A DNA stretch of 35,977 nt from Trebonia sp035294225 (lineage in GTDB: Bacteria; Actinomycetota; Actinomycetes; Streptosporangiales; Streptosporangiaceae), in NCBI GenBank assembly GCA_035294225.1, contig DATGLH010000131.1, forward strand, positions 1 through 35,977, written 5' to 3'. The notes beneath the pieces are model-generated. The model was not told the origin of the DNA and did no database searches. It saw only the letters and a list, made by a program, of their open reading frames with translations. Shown one piece after another: positions 7,598-14,640 of this stretch. The position numbers and the translations under genes were made by a program. Position 1 is the stretch's first letter. Each line of letters begins with the position of its first letter.

Positions 7598-7938
7598 CGC
7601 GGGCGGTCCGCCTGGGGACGGTCCGCCTGGGGGCGGTTCACCAGGAAGGAGAGCGCGGTCGTCTGGCGGCCGTGCCTCGAGTCATAGGCCGACACCCGGA
7701 TGTAGCGGCCGGGATGCGCCTTGCGGCACTCGTTGATCTCATACAGGGCGCCGGCCGGGTCGCGCTGGCCGAACATCGGCAGGCCCCACATCTCCCAGAG
7801 GTTGTTCCGGGGACGCGGGTCGCTGGTGGACTCGACGGAGACGGCCCAGCCGTTGCCGATCGCGTACCGGAGCTGAAGGGCGACCTCCTCGTCGGTCATG
7901 TCCGGCAGGTAGGAGAACGTTCCCTGGGTGATTCTCAT
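7594..7938 (-). CDS. cbbS: RuBisCO small subunit, red-type, short C-terminus
   Basis: A 114-residue small subunit. The body matches red-type CbbS closely: MRITQGTFSYLPDMTDEEV, then GNGWAVSVES, NNLWEMWGLPMF, YIRVSAYDSRHGRQTTALSF. It packs with eight large subunits in the L8S8 enzyme. Typical red-type small subunits run on for about 25-30 residues after LSFIVNRP and form the betaE-betaF hairpin lining the central channel. Here LSFLVNRP is followed only by QADRPQADRPR, from a 15-bp tandem repeat, and a stop. The ATG overlaps the cbbL stop by 4 nt and the TGA overlaps the cbbX GTG by 4 nt. Confidence 0.93.
   Translation of the reverse strand: MRITQGTFSYLPDMTDEEVALQLRYAIGNGWAVSVESTSDPRPRNNLWEMWGLPMFGQRDPAGALYEINECRKAHPGRYIRVSAYDSRHGRQTTALSFLVNRPQADRPQADRPR
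7604..7633 (-). repeat. 15-bp tandem duplication in the cbbS 3' end
   Basis: Two copies of a 15-mer (7604-7618 and 7619-7633, one mismatch) encode PQADR twice, in frame, as the last residues of CbbS. It sits exactly where the usual C-terminal extension of red-type small subunits would begin. Confidence 0.85.
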
Positions 7939-9359
7939 GAGGGGGTCACCACCAGGTCGGGTGTGTCGGTGGACTCGTAGGTGAAGGTCACGTCGCCCCA
8001 GGTGGACAGGGCCATGTCGAGTTCGCGGCTGCGTTTGGCGGCGGCACGGAGGATGTCGGGGCCTTCGGTGAGGATGTCGCGGCCTTCGTTGCGGGCCTTG
8101 ACCATGGCTTCGAGCGCCACGCGGTTGGCGGTCGCGCCGGCGGCGATGCCGAGGGGGTGGCCGATCGTACCGCCGCCGAACTGGAGGATCACGTCCTCGC
8201 CGAGGTAGCCGAGCAGCTGGTGCATCTGGCCGGCGTGGATGCCGCCGGAGGCGACCGGCATGACGCCCGGGGTGGATACCCAGTCCTGCTCGAAGTACAG
8301 GCCGCGGAGGGGGTCGGCGCCGGCCTTGTCGCAGCGGAGGGTCTCGTAGAAGCCGCTGACGGTCAGCGGGTCGCCTTCGAGCTTGCCCACGACGGTGCCG
8401 GCGTGGATGTGGTCGACGCCGGCCAGCCGCATCCACTTCGCGATGACCCGGAAGCTCACGCCGTGGGTCTTCTGCCGCGTGTAGGTGGAGTGGCCGGCCC
8501 GGTGCAGGTGCAGCAGCACGCCGTTGCGTCTGGCCCACCTGGCCATCGACTGGATCGCGGTGTAGCCGACGGTCAGGTCGATCATGACGATGATGCTGCC
8601 GATCTCCTTGGCGAAGTCGGCGCGCTCGTACATGTCCTCCATCGTCGCCGCGGTGACGTTGAGGTAGTGGCCCTTGACCTCGCCGGTCTCGTCCTGGGCC
8701 TTGTTGACCGCCTCCATGCAGTGCACGAAACGGTCCCGCCACCGCATGAACGGCTGGCTGTTGATGTTCTCGTCGTCCTTGGTGAAGTCGAGGCCGCCGC
8801 GGAGGGCTTCGTAGACGACGCGGCCGTAGTTCCTCGCCGAGAGGCCGAGCTTGGGCTTGACGGTGGCGCCGAGCAGCGGGCGGCCGTACTTGTTCAGGTA
8901 CTCGCGCTCCATCACGATGCCGTGCGCGGGGCCCTGGAACGTCTTGGTGTAGTGCGGCGGGATGCGCATGTCCTCAAGGCGCAGGGCCTTCAGCGCCTTG
9001 AAGCCGAAGACGTTGCCGATGATGCTGCTGGACATGTTCGCGATCGAGCCTTCCTCGAACAGGTCCAGGTCGTAGGCGATGGAGGCGATGTACTGTCCGG
9101 GGTTGCCGGGGACAGGATCGAGCCGGTAGCACTTGCCCTGGTAGTGGTCGTAGGCGGTAAGCCGGTCGGTCCACACCACCGTCCACGTGGCGGTACTCGA
9201 CTCCCCCGCGACCGCGGCCCCCGCCTCCTCCGGCGGGACGCCAGGCTGCGGGGTCACGCGGAAAGCGGCGAGCACGTCCGTCGGCTTCGGCTCGTAGTCC
9301 GGTTGCCAGTAGCCCATCTCGGCGTACTGGAGCACTCCCGCGCTCCACCGTTGTGCCAT
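7935..9359 (-). CDS. cbbL: RuBisCO large subunit, form I red-type
   Basis: A 474-residue ribulose-1,5-bisphosphate carboxylase/oxygenase large chain that carboxylates RuBP to two 3-phosphoglycerates. The active site is intact: K168 in TVKPKLGLS, the carbamylated lysine K194 with metal ligands D196 and E197 in GGLDFTKDDENINSQPF, and the loop-6 lysine K326 in GTVVGKLEGDP. The stretches STYTRQKTHGVSFRVIAKWM and MRLAGVDHIHAGT are the red-type (form IC/ID/IE side) version, agreeing with cbbX nearby. ATG 9359 is preceded by GGGAGG at 7-nt spacing; an in-frame ATG five codons earlier is less likely. The gene overlaps cbbS by 4 nt. Confidence 0.97.
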   Translation of the reverse strand: MAQRWSAGVLQYAEMGYWQPDYEPKPTDVLAAFRVTPQPGVPPEEAGAAVAGESSTATWTVVWTDRLTAYDHYQGKCYRLDPVPGNPGQYIASIAYDLDLFEEGSIANMSSSIIGNVFGFKALKALRLEDMRIPPHYTKTFQGPAHGIVMEREYLNKYGRPLLGATVKPKLGLSARNYGRVVYEALRGGLDFTKDDENINSQPFMRWRDRFVHCMEAVNKAQDETGEVKGHYLNVTAATMEDMYERADFAKEIGSIIVMIDLTVGYTAIQSMARWARRNGVLLHLHRAGHSTYTRQKTHGVSFRVIAKWMRLAGVDHIHAGTVVGKLEGDPLTVSGFYETLRCDKAGADPLRGLYFEQDWVSTPGVMPVASGGIHAGQMHQLLGYLGEDVILQFGGGTIGHPLGIAAGATANRVALEAMVKARNEGRDILTEGPDILRAAAKRSRELDMALSTWGDVTFTYESTDTPDLVVTPS

Positions 9360-9418
9360 GTCGTGGCCTCCCATCAGGTCGTTTCTTCATGATGGGCGAC
9401 CGAGATATCAATAATCAA

Positions 9419-9442
9419 TCAAGTGTTTTCATAAACACCTGA
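9419..9442 (-). promoter_or_regulatory. Probable CbbR binding site upstream of cbbL
   Basis: Read on the minus strand, this 24-bp segment fits the CbbR half-site pattern TNA-N7/8-TNA twice in succession: TCA-N8-TGA-N7-TGA, and it is also an inverted repeat (GTGTTT/AAACAC arms, outer TCA/TGA). A further TGA-N8-TGA continues toward cbbL. The 94-bp cbbR-cbbL gap is AT-rich, unlike its surroundings. That CbbR binds here is inferred from pattern and position. Confidence 0.62.
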
Positions 9443-9453
9443 GTATTTACTTA

Positions 9454-10332
9454 TCATTGTGACACCGCGCGCCAGCCTCCGCGGGCGACGAGGTGTCTGA
9501 TGAGGAGGACGGCCGCGGCCGGCGGCTGCTGGTGGGTGACCGCGCGCCACGGGCGCCGCAAGGGCGTTCCCGGCACCGGGATCTCGACGAGTTCGCCGCT
9601 GTCGAGGTGGTTCTGCACCGCTTCCCTGGGGGCCAGGGTGGCGCCCAGGCCGGCCACGGCGCAGGCGATCACGGCGCCGTTCGACCCCAGGGTCAGCCGC
9701 GGCGGGCCGGCTTCCAGCCCGGACAGCAGCGCCTCGCCGTGCGCGCGCGTCGCCGAGCCGGCCTCGCGCTGCAGCCAGCGCGTCCTTGTGAGGTCGAAGC
9801 CCTCGGCTGTGCCTGGCGAGGCCACCACGACGAGCAGGTTCGGCCGGGTCGCCCTGATCACCGCGTCGGTCACGTGGGCCGGCGGCTTGCCCCCGATCAT
9901 CACGTCGGCCTCGTGCGCGGCGAACATCGCCCACATTCGCTCGCTGCTGCCGACCTCAAGCCGCAGGTCGACAGCCGGGTGGGCGCCGAGGAACGAGGCC
10001 AGCTGGCCCGGCAGGAGGTGCTCGCCCGCGGTCGTCACCGCCGCCACGCGGACCCGGCCGCGTTCCGGGTCGTGCCCGGAGCGGGCGGCGGCCAGCGCCT
10101 CCTCGTGCAGGCCGAGGATCTGCCGCGCGTACCCGGCGTAGGCCTGCCCGGCCGCGGTCAGCCGCAGCCCCCTGCCGTCCCGCTCGACCAGCGGCGCCCG
10201 TACTTCTTTGGCCAGGGCCGCGAGCGCGGCCGACACCGCGGATTCGGTGACGGTCAGGCGCCGCGCCGCCTCCCGCACCGAACCGGCGTCCGCCACCGTG
10301 ACCAGGGCGCGCAGCCGGGCCACCGTCGACAT
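9454..10332 (-). CDS. cbbR: LysR-family regulator of the cbb genes (CbbR)
   Basis: A 292-residue LysR-type regulator: an N-terminal helix-turn-helix (about residues 1-60, with SVREAARRLTVTESAVSAAL), a linker helix, and a periplasmic-binding-protein-like effector domain starting near RVRVAAVTTAGEHLLPG. Position immediately upstream of cbbLSX supports the name CbbR, which senses Calvin-cycle metabolites. Unlike most cbbR genes, which are divergent from cbbL, this one is codirectional. The ATG is preceded by GGAGGAG with 4-nt spacing. Two palindromes upstream may be an autoregulatory site. Confidence 0.9.
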   Translation of the reverse strand: MSTVARLRALVTVADAGSVREAARRLTVTESAVSAALAALAKEVRAPLVERDGRGLRLTAAGQAYAGYARQILGLHEEALAAARSGHDPERGRVRVAAVTTAGEHLLPGQLASFLGAHPAVDLRLEVGSSERMWAMFAAHEADVMIGGKPPAHVTDAVIRATRPNLLVVVASPGTAEGFDLTRTRWLQREAGSATRAHGEALLSGLEAGPPRLTLGSNGAVIACAVAGLGATLAPREAVQNHLDSGELVEIPVPGTPLRRPWRAVTHQQPPAAAVLLIRHLVARGGWRAVSQ

Positions 10333-10349
10333 GCCGCTCCTCCATAGCT

Positions 10350-10366
10350 AAAGCTTTCACTTAAGT
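10350..10366 (-). promoter_or_regulatory. Twin 8-bp palindromes upstream of cbbR
   Basis: AAAGCTTT (10350-10357) and ACTTAAGT (10359-10366) lie side by side 18-34 bp before the cbbR ATG in an AT-rich patch. The location suits autoregulation by CbbR or the cbbR core promoter, but the match to a LysR T-N11-A box is not exact. Confidence 0.35.
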
Positions 10367-10465
10367 ATCGGCCATATCGCTGAGGTGATGCCTAGCCGCG
10401 ATTCGGCGTTACGAACCAGTCCGGAGCAGGCCTGTCCGTGTCTCGTCCAGGCGGTGACGGCGGGG

Positions 10466-11665
10466 TCAGGCCGAACGGACCGGCACAGTCGCCGTCACGG
10501 TCGTCCCCACGCCCGGCCGGGACACAACGGTGAGCCGGCCGCCGACCAGCTCCGCGCGCTCGGCCATGCTGCGCAGGCCATAGGAGGTCTCGCCGTCTGA
10601 GCGCGCGGCGACATCGAACCCCTGTCCGTCATCGGTCACGCGCAGCAGCACGCTGGAGGCGTCGCACCGCAGATGGGCCTCCGCGTGGGTGGCGCGGGCG
10701 TGCTTGACCACGTTCTGCAGGGCCTCTTGGGCGATGCGGTACAAAGCGATCACGACATGCTCCGGCAGCGGGCACTCTGCGCCGGTGACCCGCACTCGCA
10801 CCTGCGCGATCGAGCGGGCGAGGCTGGCCAGCCCGTCAGCCAGTCCCAGATCGTCGAGGACGGGCGGGCGCAAGCCCGCGATCGCCGCGCGCGCCTCATC
10901 CAGCGTCAGGTCCGCGAGTTCCCTGGCGCGCGCCAGTTCGCTGGCCGCGACGCCGGTGTCGCGGCGAACCGCGTCGGCGGCCGCGTCGAGATGGAAGGCG
11001 AGGCTCACCAGCCGCTGCGTGATCCCGTCGTGGATGTCGCCGGCCAGCCTGCGGCGTTCGGCCTCCTGCGCGGCGATCACTTGTTCGGCGAACCGTTCCG
11101 CGGCCTGTTCCCTGGCCGCCACCTGGCGATGCAGCCGGGCCTGGTGGACCGCCCCCGCGACCAGGCTGCCGATCGACGTGAGCAGCCGGACGTCCCTGTC
11201 CGTGAAATCACGGCGCTGGCGGGTATGCACGTTCAGCACCCCCACCAGCCCCGTCGGGCGGCTCTCCATCGGTACCGACACCATCGACGTGTAGTCCTGG
11301 CCGCCCAGTTCGGGGAAATACCGGTAGCGCGGGTCGGTTTCCTTGTCCGCGGCAATCACGGCCGGCGTGCGGTGGCTGGCGACCCAGCCGCTCACCCCCT
11401 CGCCCACCGGAAGGCTGATCCGGCCCACCTGCCGATCGAACGGCGGCGTCGCCCCGGTCAGCGTCAGCGCTCCGCCCCTGTCGTCCAGGACGTGCACGAA
11501 GCACACGTCGGTCGCGGTCGCCTCCACGATGAGCCGCGCGACGCTGGCGGCGAGCGGCCCCAGTCCCGGGCCCGCGGAGATGGCCTCGATAATGCCGACC
11601 AGCAGGGCGTTCTCCCGCTCGGGGTCCGCGAGACCCAGGCCCTGGCCGCCGGGGGGATGGCTCAC
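10466..11665 (-). CDS. GAF-domain sensor histidine kinase (NarL-type, HisKA_3)
   Basis: A 399-residue soluble sensor kinase with no membrane segment. It has an N-terminal GAF domain (about 25-178, with LPVGEGVSGWVA), a HisKA_3 dimerisation helix whose phospho-accepting His is H212 in RRRLAGDIHDGITQRL, and a HATPase_c domain with N-box EALQNVVKHA (314-323), DDGQGF (345-350) and SYGLRSM (361-367). The GAF domain suggests a diffusible or redox signal sensed inside the cell; no heme ligand can be asserted. The GTG start overlaps the response-regulator stop by 4 nt, so the two are one unit. Lying between cbbR and prk, it may link energy or redox state to carbon fixation. Confidence 0.92.
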   Translation of the reverse strand: MSHPPGGQGLGLADPERENALLVGIIEAISAGPGLGPLAASVARLIVEATATDVCFVHVLDDRGGALTLTGATPPFDRQVGRISLPVGEGVSGWVASHRTPAVIAADKETDPRYRYFPELGGQDYTSMVSVPMESRPTGLVGVLNVHTRQRRDFTDRDVRLLTSIGSLVAGAVHQARLHRQVAAREQAAERFAEQVIAAQEAERRRLAGDIHDGITQRLVSLAFHLDAAADAVRRDTGVAASELARARELADLTLDEARAAIAGLRPPVLDDLGLADGLASLARSIAQVRVRVTGAECPLPEHVVIALYRIAQEALQNVVKHARATHAEAHLRCDASSVLLRVTDDGQGFDVAARSDGETSYGLRSMAERAELVGGRLTVVSRPGVGTTVTATVPVRSA

Positions 11666-12321
11666 CGGAAGAACCCCTCTCGCAGCGCGGCGGCCACGGC
11701 GCCGGCCCGGTCGCTGACGCCCAGCTTGCGATAGATGGCCCCGGTGTGGCTCTTCACCGTCTCGTCGCCGATCGTCAGCCGGCTCGCGATCGCCCGGTTG
11801 GACAGGCCCGCGACGATCAGGCCGAGCACCTCACTCTCCCGCTGAGACAGGCCCATCCGCGCCCCCGGCCAGAACTCCCCGCTGTCCAGCCGTGCCGCCG
11901 ACGACGCGACGCGGGCCGCCATCGTGGCGTCCACGACCGTCTCCCCGGCGTGCACCTGCTCGAGATATTTGACCAGTTCCTCGCCGGTGACCCGCTTGAG
12001 CAGGTAACCGGACGCGCCAGCGCGCAGTGCTTGGTAGAGGTACTGCTCGTCGTCGTAGACGCTGAGCAGCAGGACCCGGCAGCCCGGATCGCTCTCGACA
12101 AGCCGCCGGCACAAGTCCAGGCCGCTGGAGCCGCGGAGCCGGACATCACACAGCACCACATCCGGGGACAGCGCGGCAGCCATGGGCTGGGCTTCTTCGG
12201 CGCTGCCCGCCTGCCCGACCACCCGGACACGCCCGGCGAAACGCGCCAGCATGGCCTTCAGTCCCTCCAGGACCATCTCGTGGTCGTCGACCAGGAGGAC
12301 GCGCACGGGCCGGCTCTCCAT
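11662..12321 (-). CDS. NarL/FixJ-family response regulator
   Basis: A 219-residue response regulator: receiver domain (about 1-122) with acidic pair D12-D13 in LVDDHE, phospho-acceptor D59 in LCDVRL and conserved K109 in GYLLKR; then a LuxR-type helix-turn-helix (about 157-215, LSQRESEVLGLIVAGLSNRA). It is the partner of the overlapping downstream kinase. ATG 12321 gives the family start MESRPVRVLLVDDHE; upstream in-frame starts would add about 110 non-homologous residues. It is divergent from phosphoribulokinase and is the first candidate to regulate that gene. Confidence 0.92.
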   Translation of the reverse strand: MESRPVRVLLVDDHEMVLEGLKAMLARFAGRVRVVGQAGSAEEAQPMAAALSPDVVLCDVRLRGSSGLDLCRRLVESDPGCRVLLLSVYDDEQYLYQALRAGASGYLLKRVTGEELVKYLEQVHAGETVVDATMAARVASSAARLDSGEFWPGARMGLSQRESEVLGLIVAGLSNRAIASRLTIGDETVKSHTGAIYRKLGVSDRAGAVAAALREGFFR

Positions 12322-12502
12322 GACTGAACACGATAAGTGGTCCCGGTGGAGGCGGCTAGCACCACGATCCCGGCGAAATGGGACAAGCGCCGCGGCTTTC
12401 CCCCTGTGACCCCCCCGTGCGGGGGATGCCCTGGGGATAACGGATACGTAACGTGGCTGCTTGGGGAGACTGATCCCGCGCCGCCGGCTGAGAGGAGCAG
12501 GC
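12322..12502. other. Divergent promoter region between response regulator and prk
   Basis: 181 bp without a gene. A C6/G5 dyad around GTGC (12411-12425) and an AT-richer stretch, GGGATAACGGATACGTAACG (12433-12452), are the only visible structure. Divergent promoters for the kinase/regulator pair and for prk must lie here, but no -35/-10 pair is convincing enough to mark. Confidence 0.5.
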
Positions 12503-13447
12503 ATGCCGCACAAGCTCTTGCGCATGCACCGGACGAGCGGCGCGCACGTCACGGACCACCGCCCTGTCATGCTCGCGGTCGCCGGCGACAGCGCGGCGGG
12601 CAAGACGACGATCGCCTCCGGGCTGGTCCGGGCCCTAGGCGAGGACCAGTGCACGGCCGTGTGCGTGGATGACTACCACCGCTACGACCGCCAGGAGCGC
12701 AAGCGCCTTCCGTTCACGGCGCTGCATCCCGACTGCAACCACATCAACATCATGGAGCAGCATCTGCAACTGCTCGCCACCGGGCATCCGATCCTCAAGC
12801 CCGTCTACGACCATCACACTGGCCAGCTGACCCGGCCCGAGTACATCGAACCGCGGCGGTTCGTGATCGTGGAGGGGCTGCTGCCGCTGCACACCAAGCT
12901 CGCCGCGGCGTGCTTCGACGTCACCGTCTACCTCAACCCGCCAGAGACGATCCGCCGGGAGTGGAAGATCAAGCGGGACACGGCGCAGCGCGGCTACCTG
13001 CGGGAGCAGGTGCTCGCCGAACTCGATCGTCGTGAGCCCGAATCGGAGGCCTTCATCCGCCCGCAGCGCCGGCGCGCCGACATCGTCGTCAGGTTCGCTC
13101 CGGTCGAGCAGCGCCAGGACCCGCCAGGCACGCCGCTGTCCGCCGAACTGCTGCTGCGCCCCACCATCCGTCACCCGGACCTGAGCGCGGTCCTCGCCGA
13201 AAGCGGCCAGTCGATGCACCTCAAGCTGACACGCGACGAGGACGGCCGGCCGGTGGACGCGCTGCACGTCCACGGATACGTGCCGCGCGAGGACAGCCGG
13301 ATGCTGGAGAAGGCCATCTGGGCCGGATTCGGCGAGGGCACGGACCTGCCCGCGCCCCTGGGCGATCTGGGAGGCGGCCAGCGCAGCGAGCCCCTGGCGA
13401 TCACCCAGCTTCTCCTGCTCTACCACCTGATCGAAGCCGCCCAATGA
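12503..13447 (+). CDS. prk: Phosphoribulokinase
   Basis: A 314-residue kinase that makes ribulose-1,5-bisphosphate from ribulose-5-phosphate and ATP, the RuBisCO substrate-supplying step. Seen: P-loop GDSAAGKTT (28-36), VCVDDYHRYDRQERKRL (the region with the proposed catalytic base and substrate-binding residues), the PRK block HPDCNHINIMEQHL, KPVYDHHTG and FVIVEGLLPLHT. The ATG is preceded by AGAGGAG at 6 nt. This is the only other Calvin-specific enzyme in the window and makes autotrophic or mixotrophic CO2 fixation plausible. The 3' end, including the stop codon, is part of a 32-bp tandem repeat. Confidence 0.94.
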   Translation: MPHKLLRMHRTSGAHVTDHRPVMLAVAGDSAAGKTTIASGLVRALGEDQCTAVCVDDYHRYDRQERKRLPFTALHPDCNHINIMEQHLQLLATGHPILKPVYDHHTGQLTRPEYIEPRRFVIVEGLLPLHTKLAAACFDVTVYLNPPETIRREWKIKRDTAQRGYLREQVLAELDRREPESEAFIRPQRRRADIVVRFAPVEQRQDPPGTPLSAELLLRPTIRHPDLSAVLAESGQSMHLKLTRDEDGRPVDALHVHGYVPREDSRMLEKAIWAGFGEGTDLPAPLGDLGGGQRSEPLAITQLLLLYHLIEAAQ

Positions 13448-13543
13448 CAGCTCTACCACCTGACCGAAGCCCCCAATGACAGCTATACCACCTGACCGAA
13501 GCCCCCAATGACAGCTCTACCTCCTGGCCGAAGCCGCCCAGCG
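13416..13543 (+). repeat. 32-bp tandem repeat (x4) starting inside the prk 3' end
   Basis: Four head-to-tail 32-bp units (13416-13447, 13448-13479, 13480-13511, 13512-13543). The first ends exactly with the prk TGA; units two and three are nearly identical to each other, and the fourth is more diverged. They duplicate the last prk codons (LYHLIEAAQ and stop). Because 32 is not a multiple of three, a slippage change upstream of the stop would alter the PRK C-terminus. Confidence 0.92.
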
Positions 13544-13697
13544 ACAGGCGAGGGAGGATGAGTTCGCCGACCCTGGCAGCTCAAACTCCTGCATGGACAC
13601 CGCGGGCAGGCCCGCGAAGGCGGCGCGGTTGGCGGCGGGAACCGCCGGTCACCTCGGGTCGTTGCCCGCCCGCGGCCTGTCTGGCAGCATCGGCGGC

Positions 13698-14213
13698 GTG
13701 GACTACGTGCTCGCGCAGGTCAACATCGCACGCCTGCTGGCCCCGCTGGACAGCCCGCTGCTCGCGGACTTCGTCGCGGCGCTGGACCCCGTGAACGCGG
13801 TCGCGGACGGCGCGCCGGGGTTCATCTGGCGGCTGCAGACCGAGGACGGGAACGCGACCGCCATCCGCGCGTTCGAGCAGGACGACGAGGACGCCGACGG
13901 CGCCATCCTGGTCAACATGTCCGTGTGGGAGTCGGTCGAGGCGCTCGCGGCCTACGTGTACGGCCCGGCGCACGTCGCGGTGCTGCGGCGGCGCCGCGAG
14001 TGGTTCGGGCGGATGAGGGACGCGCACACGGCGCTGTGGTGGATCCCCCGCGGCCACATCCCGACCACTTATGAGGCCGAAGACCGGCTCGGGCACCTCC
14101 GCGCGCATGGCGCGACCCCGTACGCGTTCACGCTCCGCGAGCACTTCCCGCCGCCGGGCGGCGGGGGCACAAGGCTGCTGCGCAGCCCCGAAGCCTGGAC
14201 CTGCCCGGCCTAG
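13698..14213 (+). CDS. DUF3291 family protein
   Basis: A 171-residue protein with the DUF3291 pattern: opening MDYVLAQVNIARLLAPLDS, then FVAALDPVNAVADGAPGFIW and RLQTEDGNAT, MSVWESVEALAAYVYG, HTALWWIPRGHIPT and a C-terminal LGHLRAHGATPYAFTLREHF. The family resembles small antibiotic-biosynthesis-monooxygenase-type folds and has no established reaction. GTG 13698 matches the usual family N-terminus; an upstream GTG frame would add 35 poorly conserved residues. No clear Shine-Dalgarno is seen, so a leaderless or short-leader transcript is possible. Confidence 0.86.
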   Translation: MDYVLAQVNIARLLAPLDSPLLADFVAALDPVNAVADGAPGFIWRLQTEDGNATAIRAFEQDDEDADGAILVNMSVWESVEALAAYVYGPAHVAVLRRRREWFGRMRDAHTALWWIPRGHIPTTYEAEDRLGHLRAHGATPYAFTLREHFPPPGGGGTRLLRSPEAWTCPA

Positions 14214-14219
14214 CCACCC

Positions 14220-14295
14220 GCCGCGGGGAGACCCGCCGGCCCAGCGGATGATCCGGAATCGCGGCGTAGATCAGCCCGCCGGCGTCGAAGGCATC
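14220..14295 (-). pseudogene. PIN-domain (VapC-like) toxin fragment
   Basis: On the minus strand one frame reads DAFDAGGLIYAAIPDHPLGR, the start of a PIN ribonuclease (the first Asp of the metal site with the LIYAA strand). It lies just downstream of an antitoxin remnant in the usual antitoxin-toxin order and stops matching at the DUF3291 3' end. Only about 25 codons survive, without a start codon, so it is a relic. Confidence 0.5.
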
Positions 14296-14297
14296 CG

Positions 14298-14528
14298 CGC
14301 GGGCCGGTCCCCTGCCGGCCGTCCCGGTCCGCGCGTATCGCGGCGGTCAGCTCTTCCGCGTACTGCCGCCGAGACCGGCCGCCCAGGACAGTTCGCTGTC
14401 CGCGGCGGCCCGCAGCAGGTCGTCCGGCCGGCTCCGGCCAGCGCGCTCTCGGCACGTGACCGGCTCCGCAGCACGTCGGGGCGCACGACCACCGCCACCG
14501 CCCGCCCGTGCCGGGTGAAAGACGGCAT
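14298..14528 (-). pseudogene. Phd/YefM-type antitoxin remnant with frameshifts
   Basis: Three frames must be joined to recover an antitoxin: MPSFTRHGRAVAVVVRPDVL with following RSRSRAESALAGA, then PDDLLRAAADSELSWAAGLG, then QYAEELTAAIRADRDG. The first piece is the typical Phd/YefM beta-strand (VTRHGRPVAVVV). The usual first 20 residues are missing; that DNA is now the 30-bp repeat at the start of the divergent DUF1614 gene. With the PIN fragment downstream it marks a decayed type II toxin-antitoxin module. Confidence 0.6.
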
Positions 14529-14558
14529 AACCCGGTTTCTCCCGCCGTTTGAATGGGC

Positions 14559-14640
14559 GGGAGGCGGCGAGCGTGTCCCTGGCCGGACGGGAGGCGGCGA
14601 GCGTGTCCCTGGCCGGACGGGAGGTGGCGAGCGTGTTCGG
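14559..14640 (+). repeat. 30-bp repeat (x3) duplicating a ribosome-binding site and GTG start
   Basis: Three units (about 14555-14580, 14581-14610, 14611-14640) each carry GGGAGG, an 8-nt spacer and an in-frame GTG (14573, 14603, 14633) of the DUF1614 gene. They are followed by a doubled 18-mer (14641-14658 and its copy at 14659-14676). Any of the three GTGs could initiate, giving proteins differing by ten residues. Confidence 0.88.

Noticed and set aside
12411..12425. C-run/G-run dyad as a terminator
   Set aside because: It lies between two divergent gene starts where no transcript should end, and there is no T-run.
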